64,000 nucleotides of DNA, taken from the NCBI RefSeq assembly GCF_007676705.1, contig NZ_VEBF01000002.1:682001-746000 (forward strand), in the 5' to 3' direction. The position numbers were made by a program, and so were the translations under genes. This document shows, piece by piece, positions 48,653 to 57,810 of the stretch. The notes beneath the pieces were generated by a model that was given only the letters and a program-made list of their open reading frames with translations, was not told the origin of the DNA and did not search any database. Source of the DNA: Paenibacillus xylanexedens. Lineage in GTDB: Bacteria; Bacillota; Bacilli; Paenibacillales; Paenibacillaceae. Each line of letters opens with the position of its first letter. The first letter of the stretch is position 1.

Positions 48653-50322
48653 GCCTGGTTCCCCCCGTTATCCAACGACTTCTCTTCCACTTCCAGATTC
48701 ATCTGTTTCAAGACGGCCGCAACTTCACGCCTGAAGCCAAACCAGTTTTTGTTGGTATGTCCACCCAAAGTGAGCTGTTTATCATCAAAACGAATCCAGA
48801 TGCGGCGATGATGCCAATAAAAACCCATGACCAGACCCAACATAACAATACCGGCTCCTACCCACACAAAAGGCATTGCCTTATCCACTCTTATATTGAG
48901 ATAACTTACGGACTGAATAATATCGACCTTGTCCATGCTGTCTACTTCCAGCTGTAAAGGAATCTCAGCTCCAATCAGCTGTTGGTTAATCGCATCCTGT
49001 TGAAACCGTTGTTTATCAATCTGCTTCGCAAAATACAGATATTGTATCCCTTCTTGCGGCAGATCCGGTCCCTTGATGAGAAAGAGAAAAGCAGGTGCAT
49101 TAGGTGAAGGCGATTTTGATTTGGGCTCACCATTCTCATCCAACCCAAAGTCCATGAACTTTTCTTTTATCGTCAGTTCATAAGGACCTGCTTCAAATGT
49201 TCTTTGGGTATCTACCATATCGATCTTAATCGCCCCGTATACTTCACCCGTCTTCGCATTGACCAGATCAGGCGTTACCGACCTAATAGTGGGTGTTAAA
49301 TCATAGTCAAACTGATAGGCTTTCAGACCGTTATAATTCAATGGATGATTCACGCGTACATCATGTCTGGCCACCTCAGCTAATTGAGGTTTCTTTGAGA
49401 GATCCGAACAATCTGCTGTACATTCATACAAAACAACTTTCGTTTCGAACAGTTTCGGAACAGTTTTATTGAGGTTACGGAATTGCTCGGGTACTTCTTC
49501 CTCACTGTAGAATTCAACATTAAACTGTTCGTTCTGCAGATACATCGACGTATTCGGGATCTTTTTGATCTCACCTTCAGGAAAAGCGACATGCTCGTCC
49601 AGATTCAGACCAGGAAGTCCTCGTGCGAGCACCGCCAGCAGAAATATAATGAGTCCAATATGGATCACATATGGGCCCCATCGACTGAATCGCTGTTTCT
49701 CGGCGAGTAATGCATCACCCTGCGAGTGCACGCGGTATCCTTTCTTTTTCAGCGGCGTAACCGCTTTCTTAATCCAGTCTTCGGGTGCCTCTTCGATGGA
49801 ACCTTGGTACACCAGACGCTGTCTTGTCAAAAATTGCGTATGCTTACGTATTCTCTGTTTATTAAGTGCTTTGTAGAGCGGTAGGACGCGATCCAGGCTG
49901 CATATCACCAATGATGCCCCAATCAGCACCAGCAGTAGAATAAACCACCAGGATTCGTATGTATGGGATAGACCCAACAGATAATAAATATGACCCAACT
50001 GGCCGTAGGTTTCTTTGTAATACACGGAAGGATCGATATTCAGAAATGTACTTTCTTGCGGATAGATCGTGCCAAGCATCGAGCCTACAAGCGTGAAGAC
50101 AATCATATAGACGGCAATTTTGACGGATGAAAAAAAGTTCCATACGCGGTCAATGATATTGGGATTACTGCGCTGTGAACGGCGCGCCATGCCATCATAA
50201 CGCATTTCCAGCACTTCATCCGATTTAGCTTCTGCCTCCAGCAACGGCTTGCCACATGCTTCACACAGCACAGTGCCGACTGGATTTTGGTGTCCGCACT
50301 CACATTTGGTATTTTGGAACAC
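48649..50322 (-). CDS. resB: Cytochrome c biogenesis protein ResB
   Basis: Works with ResC in heme transfer. 557 residues from GTG 50322, seven to nine bases after AGGAGG. It opens with a short metal-binding segment, KCECGHQNPVGTVLCEACGK (CxC...CxxC), as in B. subtilis ResB, followed by about three membrane segments, a large outside domain and a final membrane segment. resB starts 14 bases after resA and overlaps resC. Confidence 0.95.
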   Translation of the reverse strand: MFQNTKCECGHQNPVGTVLCEACGKPLLEAEAKSDEVLEMRYDGMARRSQRSNPNIIDRVWNFFSSVKIAVYMIVFTLVGSMLGTIYPQESTFLNIDPSVYYKETYGQLGHIYYLLGLSHTYESWWFILLLVLIGASLVICSLDRVLPLYKALNKQRIRKHTQFLTRQRLVYQGSIEEAPEDWIKKAVTPLKKKGYRVHSQGDALLAEKQRFSRWGPYVIHIGLIIFLLAVLARGLPGLNLDEHVAFPEGEIKKIPNTSMYLQNEQFNVEFYSEEEVPEQFRNLNKTVPKLFETKVVLYECTADCSDLSKKPQLAEVARHDVRVNHPLNYNGLKAYQFDYDLTPTIRSVTPDLVNAKTGEVYGAIKIDMVDTQRTFEAGPYELTIKEKFMDFGLDENGEPKSKSPSPNAPAFLFLIKGPDLPQEGIQYLYFAKQIDKQRFQQDAINQQLIGAEIPLQLEVDSMDKVDIIQSVSYLNIRVDKAMPFVWVGAGIVMLGLVMGFYWHHRRIWIRFDDKQLTLGGHTNKNWFGFRREVAAVLKQMNLEVEEKSLDNGGNQA

Positions 50323-50336
50323 GAATAGACCTCCTG

Positions 50337-50864
50337 TCAGGGCTGCTTCGCCAGTTGCGAAATTTGAGCGTCAAGTGTGTCCAAATCAAGTTGCCCGATA
50401 TGAATGGTAGAGATTTTGCCCGTGTCGGATACAAAAAATGTCGTTGGCATCGGAGAGATTCCGAAATCACGAACCGAGTTCTTCTCCCGGTCAAGCATGA
50501 TTGGAAACGTAACCCCAACCTGCCGGACAAAATTATCCACGGTCATCTGGTCTTCCCCAACATTGATCCCGACAAATTGCACTCCTTGGTCCTTCCATTT
50601 GTCAGCTTGTGCCTGAAGTGCAGGCATTTCTTTAACACAAGGCTCACACCACGTGCCCCAGAAGTTGATCACCATTGCTTTTCCTTTGTACTCATCAGAC
50701 GTATGAACTTGACCATCCAGGCCCAGCAGTTCAAAAGAAGGAGACTTGTCCCCTTCCTTTGGCTTGCCATTCGAGCCGGATACCGATGTGGTAATCGCAT
50801 ATCCGCCCAACACCAGGATCAATAACAAAATGACGATTTGCACCGTTCTTCTTGATTTCCCCAT
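50337..50864 (-). CDS. resA: Thiol-disulfide oxidoreductase ResA
   Basis: Reduces the heme-binding cysteines of apocytochrome c outside the membrane. 175 residues from ATG 50864 behind AGGGGAG: an N-terminal membrane anchor (about 9-26), then a thioredoxin fold with the active site WCEPC in NFWGTWCEPCVKE, and PMPTTFF (cis-proline). Start of the resABCDE operon in this reading direction. Confidence 0.95.
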   Translation of the reverse strand: MGKSRRTVQIVILLLILVLGGYAITTSVSGSNGKPKEGDKSPSFELLGLDGQVHTSDEYKGKAMVINFWGTWCEPCVKEMPALQAQADKWKDQGVQFVGINVGEDQMTVDNFVRQVGVTFPIMLDREKNSVRDFGISPMPTTFFVSDTGKISTIHIGQLDLDTLDAQISQLAKQP

Positions 50865-50998
50865 GTGCTGCTCCCCTTTTAAGTGACTGTAGCATTCGCA
50901 TCTCATTGGTATAAGACAACTGTGAACATCCTATGAACAATTATAGCGAATTTCGTCACAAAACTGCGGCGGTTTTATGAAAATTATGTGTCCTCACA

Positions 50999-51748
50999 TT
51001 ACCTTTTTTTCATTTTTTTGGCTGGTTCTGATTGTGCGAGGGTAATCAGGTTGTTGACTTCCTCTTTGGTCAGATTGCGTGTCAAACCTCGTTTCAGGTT
51101 TTGTAGCAAAATCCCACCAAACGAAATCCGTTTCAGACGGGTTACCGGATGGTTGATTGCCTCGAACATGCGTCTAACCTGACGGTTACGTCCTTCGTAG
51201 ATCGTAATGGAAATGACCGACTCATTGGCCGCCGTATCCACATCTTTGTACTCCACCTCTGCAGGAGCAGTCATGCCGTCATCCAGCATAATGCCTGTCT
51301 TTAATTTCTCCAGAGCTGTACCATGCGGCACACCTTTAACCGTTGCATGATACGTTTTAGGTACGTGATGCTTCGGGTGCGTCAACAAATGTGCAAACTC
51401 ACCATCATTGGTCAGAATTAATAATCCCTCTGTGTCATAATCCAGACGACCCACAGGATATACGCGTTCCTTGACACCTTTCAAATAGTCGGATACAATT
51501 TTCCGACCTTCCGGGTCAGATGCACTTGTAATTACGCCTTTTGGCTTGTTCAACATCAAGTACACTTTTTTCTCACTGCGGATCGGTTTTCCATTAACCG
51601 TAATCATATCCTCTTCGGGGTTCGCTTTCGTACCCAGTTCGGTTACGACCTCCCCGTTAACTTCCACTTTGCCGGACAGGATCAGTTCCTCGCTCTTGCG
51701 GCGGGATGCAATGCCTGCCTGTGCGATAATTTTTTGTAATCTTTCCAT
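50999..51748 (-). CDS. rluB: 23S rRNA pseudouridine synthase RluB-type
   Basis: Makes pseudouridine near position 2605 (E. coli numbering) of 23S rRNA. 249 residues from ATG 51748: N-terminal S4 RNA-binding domain (ERLQKIIAQAGIASRRKSEE), catalytic VGRLDYDTEGLLILTNDG with the catalytic aspartate, and IYEGRNRQVRRM. An ATG at 51757 is in frame but only two bases from AGGTG, so 51748 is preferred. The tail KKMKKR is basic. Confidence 0.95.
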   Translation of the reverse strand: MERLQKIIAQAGIASRRKSEELILSGKVEVNGEVVTELGTKANPEEDMITVNGKPIRSEKKVYLMLNKPKGVITSASDPEGRKIVSDYLKGVKERVYPVGRLDYDTEGLLILTNDGEFAHLLTHPKHHVPKTYHATVKGVPHGTALEKLKTGIMLDDGMTAPAEVEYKDVDTAANESVISITIYEGRNRQVRRMFEAINHPVTRLKRISFGGILLQNLKRGLTRNLTKEEVNNLITLAQSEPAKKMKKR

Positions 51749-51944
51749 GTTTGTCATGTCACCTCACACTAATGATACCCATCAAACAGGGAAATCACAA
51801 GGATAATCCAATGATTTTGTAAACTAGCGCCACGAATATTCATTTTAAGGTATCTTCTACCTCCAGATTAACGGAGAAAAAGCCTACCTGTACACAACCT
51901 GTTTTTCACAGATGGCGTAAAGATAAGCCTTTTCCTCAAATCAT

Positions 51945-52763
51945 TTAATTGGAAACTTTACCGACAACCGCAATCTGCTTTTTGGCAGGCGTGCTGCTGT
52001 CTTTAATGAAAGTCTGCAATGTTTTGGAAGTAATATAATAGGTGCGTCCACCGTACACAAATGTCATCATACCAATTACCCGGTTGTTCTGATCCAGAAC
52101 AGGGCCACCTGAATTACCTTGTGCCATGGATTTCACAATACTGCCGATTCCTTTTTTACCTGGAACGTCCGAAGCTTGGGAACTGAACACTCTGCTTTTG
52201 GCTATCGTATTGTAGGTTGAAGGAAAATCTTCATCCAGGATGACAAGATCACCAGCAGGATTTTTGGGGAATCCAATCGTATAGACAACCTGATTATCCC
52301 TTGCATTCGTGAATGTGACCGGTTTGGCGTCTATTTCCTTGTCCAGCTTCAGCAGTGCCATGTCTGTCACTGGATCTGTCTTAATAATCTTCGCCTTTAC
52401 AGGCTTACCCAAAGAGCCAGGACTCGCAACAGTCAGTGTACCTTCATCGCCATCAGACAATTCAGCATAACCCTGAACGACATGATAATTCGTGAGCACT
52501 TCATCCTTCGAGATCAGGATTGAGGTACCAACATCATAATACACCATATCCGGGTCATCCTGCTTAACCAAACGTACATTCACGACTGGAAAAGAATCCG
52601 CTGTGACTGCCATTTGTGCACGCAACTGTTTGTCGAAGTAACCTGTAAAATGTATCGTCTGAACGGCTTGGGCCGCCGCCATTCCCGTTGACCCTGCGAG
52701 CATTGCAATGGCAAGCACGCCTGACATTCCGAAACGGAGCACTCGTTTCCAACTCTTCTGCAT
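51945..52763 (-). CDS. Secreted trypsin-like serine protease
   Basis: 272 residues with a Sec signal peptide (basic MQKSWKRVLRF, hydrophobic core, AAAQA cleavage region about 29-33). Catalytic triad in chymotrypsin order: TNYHVV (His), TDMALLKLD (Asp), AQGNSGGPVLD (Ser). There is no PDZ domain and no second membrane anchor, so it is a free exoprotease of S1C/S1-like type rather than HtrA. GGAGGA precedes ATG 52763. Substrate unknown. Confidence 0.9.
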   Translation of the reverse strand: MQKSWKRVLRFGMSGVLAIAMLAGSTGMAAAQAVQTIHFTGYFDKQLRAQMAVTADSFPVVNVRLVKQDDPDMVYYDVGTSILISKDEVLTNYHVVQGYAELSDGDEGTLTVASPGSLGKPVKAKIIKTDPVTDMALLKLDKEIDAKPVTFTNARDNQVVYTIGFPKNPAGDLVILDEDFPSTYNTIAKSRVFSSQASDVPGKKGIGSIVKSMAQGNSGGPVLDQNNRVIGMMTFVYGGRTYYITSKTLQTFIKDSSTPAKKQIAVVGKVSN

Positions 52764-52826
52764 GTCTCACTCTCCTCCGCTATTATTCTAGCATATCTAA
52801 TATATCGGAAGGAAAGGAGATATCTT

Positions 52827-53360
52827 TTAACCGAAAACAAGTAAACAAATGGCTAGCGCAGCGATAAAACCAACGACATCGGAAAACAACCCCACTTTGA
52901 GTGCATATCGACCGTTACGAATACCCACTGCTCCAAAATAGACAGTCAACACGTATAACGTGGTATCCGTACTCCCCTGAATCGTAGATGCCATGCGTCC
53001 GATCATAGAGTCAGGGCCATGGGTTTTGATCAGATCTGTCGTAAATGCAAGAGAGCCTGTCCCGGTCAATGGACGCAGAATCCCGAGTGGTAACACTTCT
53101 CCCGGCACACCCATCCATGATACAAGCGGTGCGAATAGACTAATTACAAAATCCAATGCACCCGAGGCACGAAATACGCTGATTGCGACCATCATGCCCA
53201 CGAGATGCGGAATAATGCTAATTGCAGTCGAGAATCCATCTTTGGCCCCATCAACAAAAGATTCGTATACCGGGACCTTTTTGGTAAACGCATATAATGG
53301 AACAAACGCGATAATAACCGGGATGGCCCAGACAGAGATCCAGTTGATGAAGGTTAACAA
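52827..53360 (-). CDS. spmB: Spore maturation protein B
   Basis: With SpmA, needed for normal spore core dehydration in Bacillus; a nucleoside-transporter-like gate protein. 177 residues with about five membrane segments; GVPGEVLPLGILRPLTGTGS and STDTTLYVLTVYFGAVG are family motifs. The start is TTG 53360, five bases after AAAGGATGAG, which covers the spmA stop. Confidence 0.95.
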   Translation of the reverse strand: MLTFINWISVWAIPVIIAFVPLYAFTKKVPVYESFVDGAKDGFSTAISIIPHLVGMMVAISVFRASGALDFVISLFAPLVSWMGVPGEVLPLGILRPLTGTGSLAFTTDLIKTHGPDSMIGRMASTIQGSTDTTLYVLTVYFGAVGIRNGRYALKVGLFSDVVGFIAALAICLLVFG

Positions 53361-53366
53361 GGGTGC

Positions 53367-53993
53367 TCATCCTTTCATGCCGGGATTGCCACTTTTCTGT
53401 ATACGCGGCGGTTTGTGTAATGCCCTGTTTCGATACCAGCGATCGGCGATTATAGCAGCAAGTGTAGCGATAATGGTAGCCATCAATGTTGTTCCCACAA
53501 TCTCTGTTGCATTGGCAGAATGATAGTTTAAGCGGATGGCGATCAGCGTTGTCGGAATAATGGTAATACTAGCCGTATTCAGAGCCAGTAAGGTGCACAT
53601 GGCAGGAGAAGCGGTTTGTTTGTCCGGATTAAGCTCCTGCAGCTGTTGCATGGCTTTGATTCCCATCGGTGTAGCCGCATTTCCAAGCCCCAGCAGATTG
53701 GCACTCATATTGGAGAGAATATAACCCATTGCCGGATGATTTTTGGGCACATCAGGGAACAGGAAACCAACAACCGGACCGAGCAGCTTGGCGATCCTCG
53801 CCAGAAGACCGGCATCTTCAGCCATTTTCATCATCCCCATCCAGAACACAAGCACACTAATCAGTCCAAAACAGACCGTGACTCCCGTTGCCGCTCCATC
53901 GAAAGCAGCTTGCGTGACCACTTCGATATTGCCGTTGACGGCTGCAAAAGCAAATCCGATTAAGATCATGAGTAGCCAAATTAGATTGATCAT
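53367..53993 (-). CDS. spmA: Spore maturation protein A
   Basis: Membrane partner of SpmB. 208 residues, about four to five membrane segments, with FPDVPKNHPAMGYILSNMSA and GLGNAATPMGIKAMQQL motifs. GGGGAGGG precedes ATG 53993. Operon order dacB-spmA-spmB is that of B. subtilis. Confidence 0.95.
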   Translation of the reverse strand: MINLIWLLMILIGFAFAAVNGNIEVVTQAAFDGAATGVTVCFGLISVLVFWMGMMKMAEDAGLLARIAKLLGPVVGFLFPDVPKNHPAMGYILSNMSANLLGLGNAATPMGIKAMQQLQELNPDKQTASPAMCTLLALNTASITIIPTTLIAIRLNYHSANATEIVGTTLMATIIATLAAIIADRWYRNRALHKPPRIQKSGNPGMKG

Positions 53994-54024
53994 GGGTTAT
54001 ACCCTCCCCTCAATGTCAATTTAG

Positions 54025-55212
54025 CTAAGGTGATAACAGGTGACTTAATACAGCACGCCATGCTGCTGCCCAGGAAGTGACATCGCCAATTCCGCCCAGC
54101 GTTGCATCTTCTGTCTTCGGTTCAGGAGGAATATAACTACCTTTGCGGTACACCGGAATGGAGCCAACAAGTTTGCCATCAAGCTGCATATCAATCCGAC
54201 CTGCCAATCCGAACGAAGGATCTGTCGATTGTTCATTGCCTTCCGTTTCAGACTGTCTTCGATTTTCGTGTAGGATCAACTTCTTGGTCAATGAGCCTTG
54301 TTCACTCTTAGCCAGTGGGTACCAAAATCCGCGGCCTGTAACGACATCTGTATTTTGAACAGGCTGTTCTTGCTTCGCGACCTCTACCAACGGGAAGTAC
54401 TCAAACCCGAAATCAAGCATCCGAGCATGATCGTTCCAATCGTTTCCGTCGTTCAACGTTACCGCGGCGAGCTGCTGACCATTACGTGTAGCGGAGCTGA
54501 CCAAACATCTAAAAGCTTTCTTCGTGTAGCCGGTTTTCACTCCATCCGCACCTTCATACATCCGCAGCATTTTATTTTTGTTGTGCCAGGAGTATTCCCA
54601 GCTTTCATTGGGATTCGGTGCGGATTTGTCCTCCGTGGCTACGATGCGTTTGAACACAGGATTGTGTAGCGCATATGCCGTTAATCGGGCCAAATCATTA
54701 GCTGTTGAATAATGACCTTCTGCATCCAGTCCATGAGGGTTCATAAAGTGGGAATGCGTCAGACCGATTTGCTCCGCCTTTTTGTTCATTAACAGGACAA
54801 AGCCTTCTTCTGAACCTCCCACATGTTCTGCGATCGCAGAGGCAGCGTCATTGCCTGAACGGAGCATTAGCCCGTACAACATGTTTTCAAGCGTCATCTC
54901 TTCACCTAACTTGAGATAGAGAGATGATCCTTCTTTGGCAAAAGCGGTGGGCGTCACTTTAACTTTTTCATCCAGCTTGCTGTGTTCAATCGCAACGATT
55001 GCCGTCATGATTTTGGTCAAACTGGCAATTCGCAGTTCCTTATCCCCATCTTTGCTGTATAAGATCCGGCCTGATGTGACATCAATGAGAGCAGCGCTTT
55101 GCGCATGTGTAGACGGACCTTGAATTGTTGCCTGGGCTTGAGTAACCCCAAATGAAGACAGCAAGAAGACAGGGATAAGCATGCATGCAATGACTTTCGT
55201 TATTTTTCGCAT
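54025..55212 (-). CDS. dacB: D-alanyl-D-alanine carboxypeptidase, DacB/PBP5* type
   Basis: Trims peptide crosslinks in spore cortex peptidoglycan in the mother-cell compartment. 395 residues from ATG 55212, nine bases after GGAGG. Signal peptide (about 1-28), then the three penicillin-binding motifs ASLTKIM (SxxK), RSGNDAA (SxN) and DGVKTGYT (KTG), and a C-terminal beta domain. The open frame extends seven codons upstream but those codons hold the binding site. Leads the spmA-spmB operon. Confidence 0.93.
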   Translation of the reverse strand: MRKITKVIACMLIPVFLLSSFGVTQAQATIQGPSTHAQSAALIDVTSGRILYSKDGDKELRIASLTKIMTAIVAIEHSKLDEKVKVTPTAFAKEGSSLYLKLGEEMTLENMLYGLMLRSGNDAASAIAEHVGGSEEGFVLLMNKKAEQIGLTHSHFMNPHGLDAEGHYSTANDLARLTAYALHNPVFKRIVATEDKSAPNPNESWEYSWHNKNKMLRMYEGADGVKTGYTKKAFRCLVSSATRNGQQLAAVTLNDGNDWNDHARMLDFGFEYFPLVEVAKQEQPVQNTDVVTGRGFWYPLAKSEQGSLTKKLILHENRRQSETEGNEQSTDPSFGLAGRIDMQLDGKLVGSIPVYRKGSYIPPEPKTEDATLGGIGDVTSWAAAWRAVLSHLLSP

Positions 55213-55294
55213 CAATTCATTCCTCCGGGTCACTTGGAATCTTGTACTATCTTATGTTCGGACAACTTGGAGTATGTCCCATAGGGGAAAACAA

Positions 55295-55329
55295 CAAAAA
55301 ATCCCTCTCGCATGGGGTGCGGAAGGGAT
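55295..55329 (-). terminator. Terminator after ytfJ
   Basis: ATCCCTTCCGC-accccat-GCGAGAGGGAT followed by TTTTTTG on the minus strand. Confidence 0.85.
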
Positions 55330-55344
55330 CGTTGCGTGTAGATC

Positions 55345-55836
55345 TTAGCTATAGGTTGATGGGTCTGGTGTAACGGGTACATCTGTTGTATTCGTTTGTG
55401 TTGTATCCGTTTGTGTTGTATTACGTTGGAACATGCCCTGGATTCGGTCAAGAACATAAGGCGTAGAGTCAATGAGCTTCTCAAACAAATGCGTGGAGTT
55501 ATCGAGTGGTACAATGTGTACCCCTTGTTTACCAACGACAAGAAATGCGATTGGGCGGATGGAAACTCCACCACCACTACCTCCACCAAAAGGTGAAGAT
55601 ACAGAGGCATGCTCTGTCTTCGCTCCAGTCGTGGAACCAGTCTCCTTATTCTTTTCATCATTCACGCGAAAATCGCTACCACCTGCTGCAAATCCGAAAC
55701 CCACTTTACTGATCGGCAGAATGACTGTACCGTCAGGTGTTTCAACTGCATCGCCAACGATAGTATTGACATCCACCATGGCCTTGATATTTTCCATTGC
55801 AGTTTCCATTAAGCCTTGAATTGGATGATCTGACAT
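55345..55836 (-). CDS. ytfJ: GerW-family sporulation protein YtfJ
   Basis: 163 residues from ATG 55836, seven bases after GGAGGG. Family motifs: IQGLMETAMENIKAMVDVNTIVG, ILPISKVGFGFAAGGSDF, a glycine-rich loop FGGGSGGGVS and PIAFLVVGKQGVHIVPL. The C-terminal tail is threonine-rich with an NTTQTDTTQTNTT run, probably disordered. Homologues are needed for spore germination. Paired with ytfI as in Bacillus. Confidence 0.92.
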   Translation of the reverse strand: MSDHPIQGLMETAMENIKAMVDVNTIVGDAVETPDGTVILPISKVGFGFAAGGSDFRVNDEKNKETGSTTGAKTEHASVSSPFGGGSGGGVSIRPIAFLVVGKQGVHIVPLDNSTHLFEKLIDSTPYVLDRIQGMFQRNTTQTDTTQTNTTDVPVTPDPSTYS

Positions 55837-56061
55837 CTGAATTCCCTCCAGTTTCAATGTAAGCTAGGTTTGATCTAACCATATGATCCCCAAACACCAG
55901 GGGACTTATGTAACAAATGCATTTTATCCATATCCTGCGATTTCTCAGTCTCATCTGGGTTAAATGTGTATCTAGTGTTCTACACATCACTGTACCCATC
56001 AGAAACTGCCGGTCCAAATTGGGAAAACACGAACGAATAACACATCGCTGTCTTCAAAAAG

Positions 56062-56787
56062 TTACGGTTTTGCTCCTTCGAGCTTTTGTTTCTCCTTGTG
56101 TTTACGACGCTGCTCCCGCAGTAGCTTGAACCACATCCGCCATCCGCCCTCGACTTGTAACACTCGGGTTAATAACCTTATTCCCGCAACCATAATGGCT
56201 GTAATCCGGATCTTCAATCGGAATTCAAGTTCCGTCCGAAACTCCATCTCATCTGACCATACCGGCATAACTTCAAGCATTGGCGTCTTTTCAAACTTAA
56301 CCTGATAGGTCAGAAAACCAATGATAATGGACTTGATTCCCCATACCCAGCCCGTAAGGACAGCCGTATACGCTGCATCACTTACCCCGATGTGAGTAGA
56401 CCAGGACAGTTGGGTCATATGTACACGAGTAAGGGTCTGCTTCAGCCAGAGCTTTAGCGCATCGGTAGCCCTCAGCATGATTTTGACATCTTTAACCCAC
56501 TTTTTAACTTTACGTTTGTTGACTCGCTCGCTTCCCTCGGCCCTCCCTCTGGAATGATTCATGGATTGTTCGGTCTTGACCAGAAAACCTTCCTTCATAT
56601 TGCGAAAAACAATACTCGGGATCTCATAGTTCATTCGAACAATTCCATAGAGAAGACGAACATTAATATTGGCGTAGTCATCACTTTTGTGTTTTCTGAA
56701 TGTAAAATGTACATGAACATTTGAGATGAGGACTGCGGCAATCAGCAATGCGAACAACAAACCGATTCCTCCAAGCCAAATCCACAC
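56062..56787 (-). CDS. ytfI: DUF2953-type membrane protein, YtfI-like
   Basis: 241 residues from GTG 56787, seven bases after GGAGGT. An N-terminal membrane segment (about 1-22) and a long soluble domain, with a second hydrophobic stretch in the middle (about 140-160) and a strongly basic C-terminus (REQRRKHKEKQK). In B. subtilis ytfI and ytfJ are adjacent, and the sequence pattern with ytfJ fits. Function unknown. Between it and ytfJ, 225 bases show no gene. Confidence 0.8.
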   Translation of the reverse strand: MWIWLGGIGLLFALLIAAVLISNVHVHFTFRKHKSDDYANINVRLLYGIVRMNYEIPSIVFRNMKEGFLVKTEQSMNHSRGRAEGSERVNKRKVKKWVKDVKIMLRATDALKLWLKQTLTRVHMTQLSWSTHIGVSDAAYTAVLTGWVWGIKSIIIGFLTYQVKFEKTPMLEVMPVWSDEMEFRTELEFRLKIRITAIMVAGIRLLTRVLQVEGGWRMWFKLLREQRRKHKEKQKLEGAKP

Positions 56788-56914
56788 AGGCCTTACCTCC
56801 AAGCCCTCAATTCTTTTCTCGTCTAGTATGGCACTCTGGATAGGAAAAAATTCACGTTGGACCTAAAAATCCCATTTCGTATTTGTTTGGAAACGGTCCG
56901 TTATACCTTTTATA

Positions 56915-57094
56915 TACATGAATTGGACTACACTGGTACTCCGATGACAGAATAACCTTCCGATCGCTGTTATCCCCAGATTTTTTTGATTCCCTTCTCT
57001 AAAGGGTAAATCCGGGGATAAAGGCGAACACTCCGTTTCTTCAGCTTATTTCTGTCCTCTCCGTTTTGTGTAAATATTACGTTCAATTCATCTA
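56915..57094. repeat. Palindromic MITE-like repeat, copy B
   Basis: 180 bp with ends TACATGAATTGGAC and GTTCAATTCATCTA (imperfect 14-bp inverted repeat). Internal arms match copy A: GACAGAA/TTCTGTC, TTATCCCCAGATTT/AAATCCGGGGATAA, AGGG tip, TACAC/GTGTA. In copy B the arm reads CCGGGG where copy A reads CCGGTG, restoring a pair that copy A lacks, so the fold rather than the exact sequence is kept. Same orientation as copy A. Confidence 0.8.
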
Positions 57095-57105
57095 AAAATA
57101 ATGCA

Positions 57106-57138
57106 CAAAAAAACCGACTCCACTAATGGTGTCGGTTA
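57106..57138 (-). terminator. Terminator after scpB
   Basis: AACCGACACC / GGaGTCGGTT followed by TTTTTTTG on the minus strand. Confidence 0.85.
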
Positions 57139-57153
57139 ATATGAACTTGCAAA

Positions 57154-57810
57154 TTAAAGTGAAGAATCCGGATTATCCTCTTCATTGTCGACATGAATTA
57201 GATCATCCGCCGTATCAGCACTGTCCGGTTCCAGTTGTTGCAAATCCAGTTTGTTGAATAACAATTGTGTCTCTTCCTCCAGGTTTTCCGAATCTTCGAA
57301 CAAACCTGGTTCTGGCAGATCTTTAAGGGAAGCCAGTCCGAAGTAATCCAAAAATGACTTGGTCGTTCCATAGAGAATCGGTCGTCCGATCGCCTCGGCT
57401 CGTCCCACTTCAATAATCAGATCCTTATTCACAAGTGTATGAATAGCACGCTCCGATTTTACACCACGGATTTCCTCAATCTCAACCCGTGTAATCGGCT
57501 GCCGATATGCCACGATGGCCAGCGTCTCCAGAGCCGCCTGCGATAAGGAGGTACGAGCTGGAGAGTATGCAAGTTTCTCGAAATACACTGCATGCTCAGG
57601 CAAGGTGCCCAGCTGGACTACACCAGCGATTTTGAGAATCTGTACACCTCGTCCCTGCTGTGTAAATTCACTGATCATCTCCTCAATCGCGTCCGTTACC
57701 AGCTCAACTCGCTGATCGACGATCTCGGCAATTTGTTTGATACTCAGACCTTCTTCTCCGGACAAAAACAGCAGGCCTTCAATAATCGATTTCAATTTCG
57801 GAAAATCCAT
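57154..57810 (-). CDS. scpB: Segregation and condensation protein B
   Basis: Winged-helix partner of ScpA in the SMC condensin complex. 218 residues from ATG 57810 behind GAGGGGAA. LEGLLFLSGEEGLSIKQI-type N-terminus, AALETLAIVAYRQPITRVEIEEIRG and VGRAEAIGRPILYGTTKSFLDYFG are the family signatures; the tail is acidic. It overlaps scpA by 32 bases. Confidence 0.96.
   Translation of the reverse strand: MDFPKLKSIIEGLLFLSGEEGLSIKQIAEIVDQRVELVTDAIEEMISEFTQQGRGVQILKIAGVVQLGTLPEHAVYFEKLAYSPARTSLSQAALETLAIVAYRQPITRVEIEEIRGVKSERAIHTLVNKDLIIEVGRAEAIGRPILYGTTKSFLDYFGLASLKDLPEPGLFEDSENLEEETQLLFNKLDLQQLEPDSADTADDLIHVDNEEDNPDSSL

Larger units (their letters stand above)
56788..57153. other. Intergenic region with palindromic repeat and terminator
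   Basis: 366 bases without a gene, almost all explained by repeat copy B (56915-57094) and the scpB terminator (57106-57138). The ytfI promoter has not been found; it would be in the first 125 bases. Confidence 0.7.
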
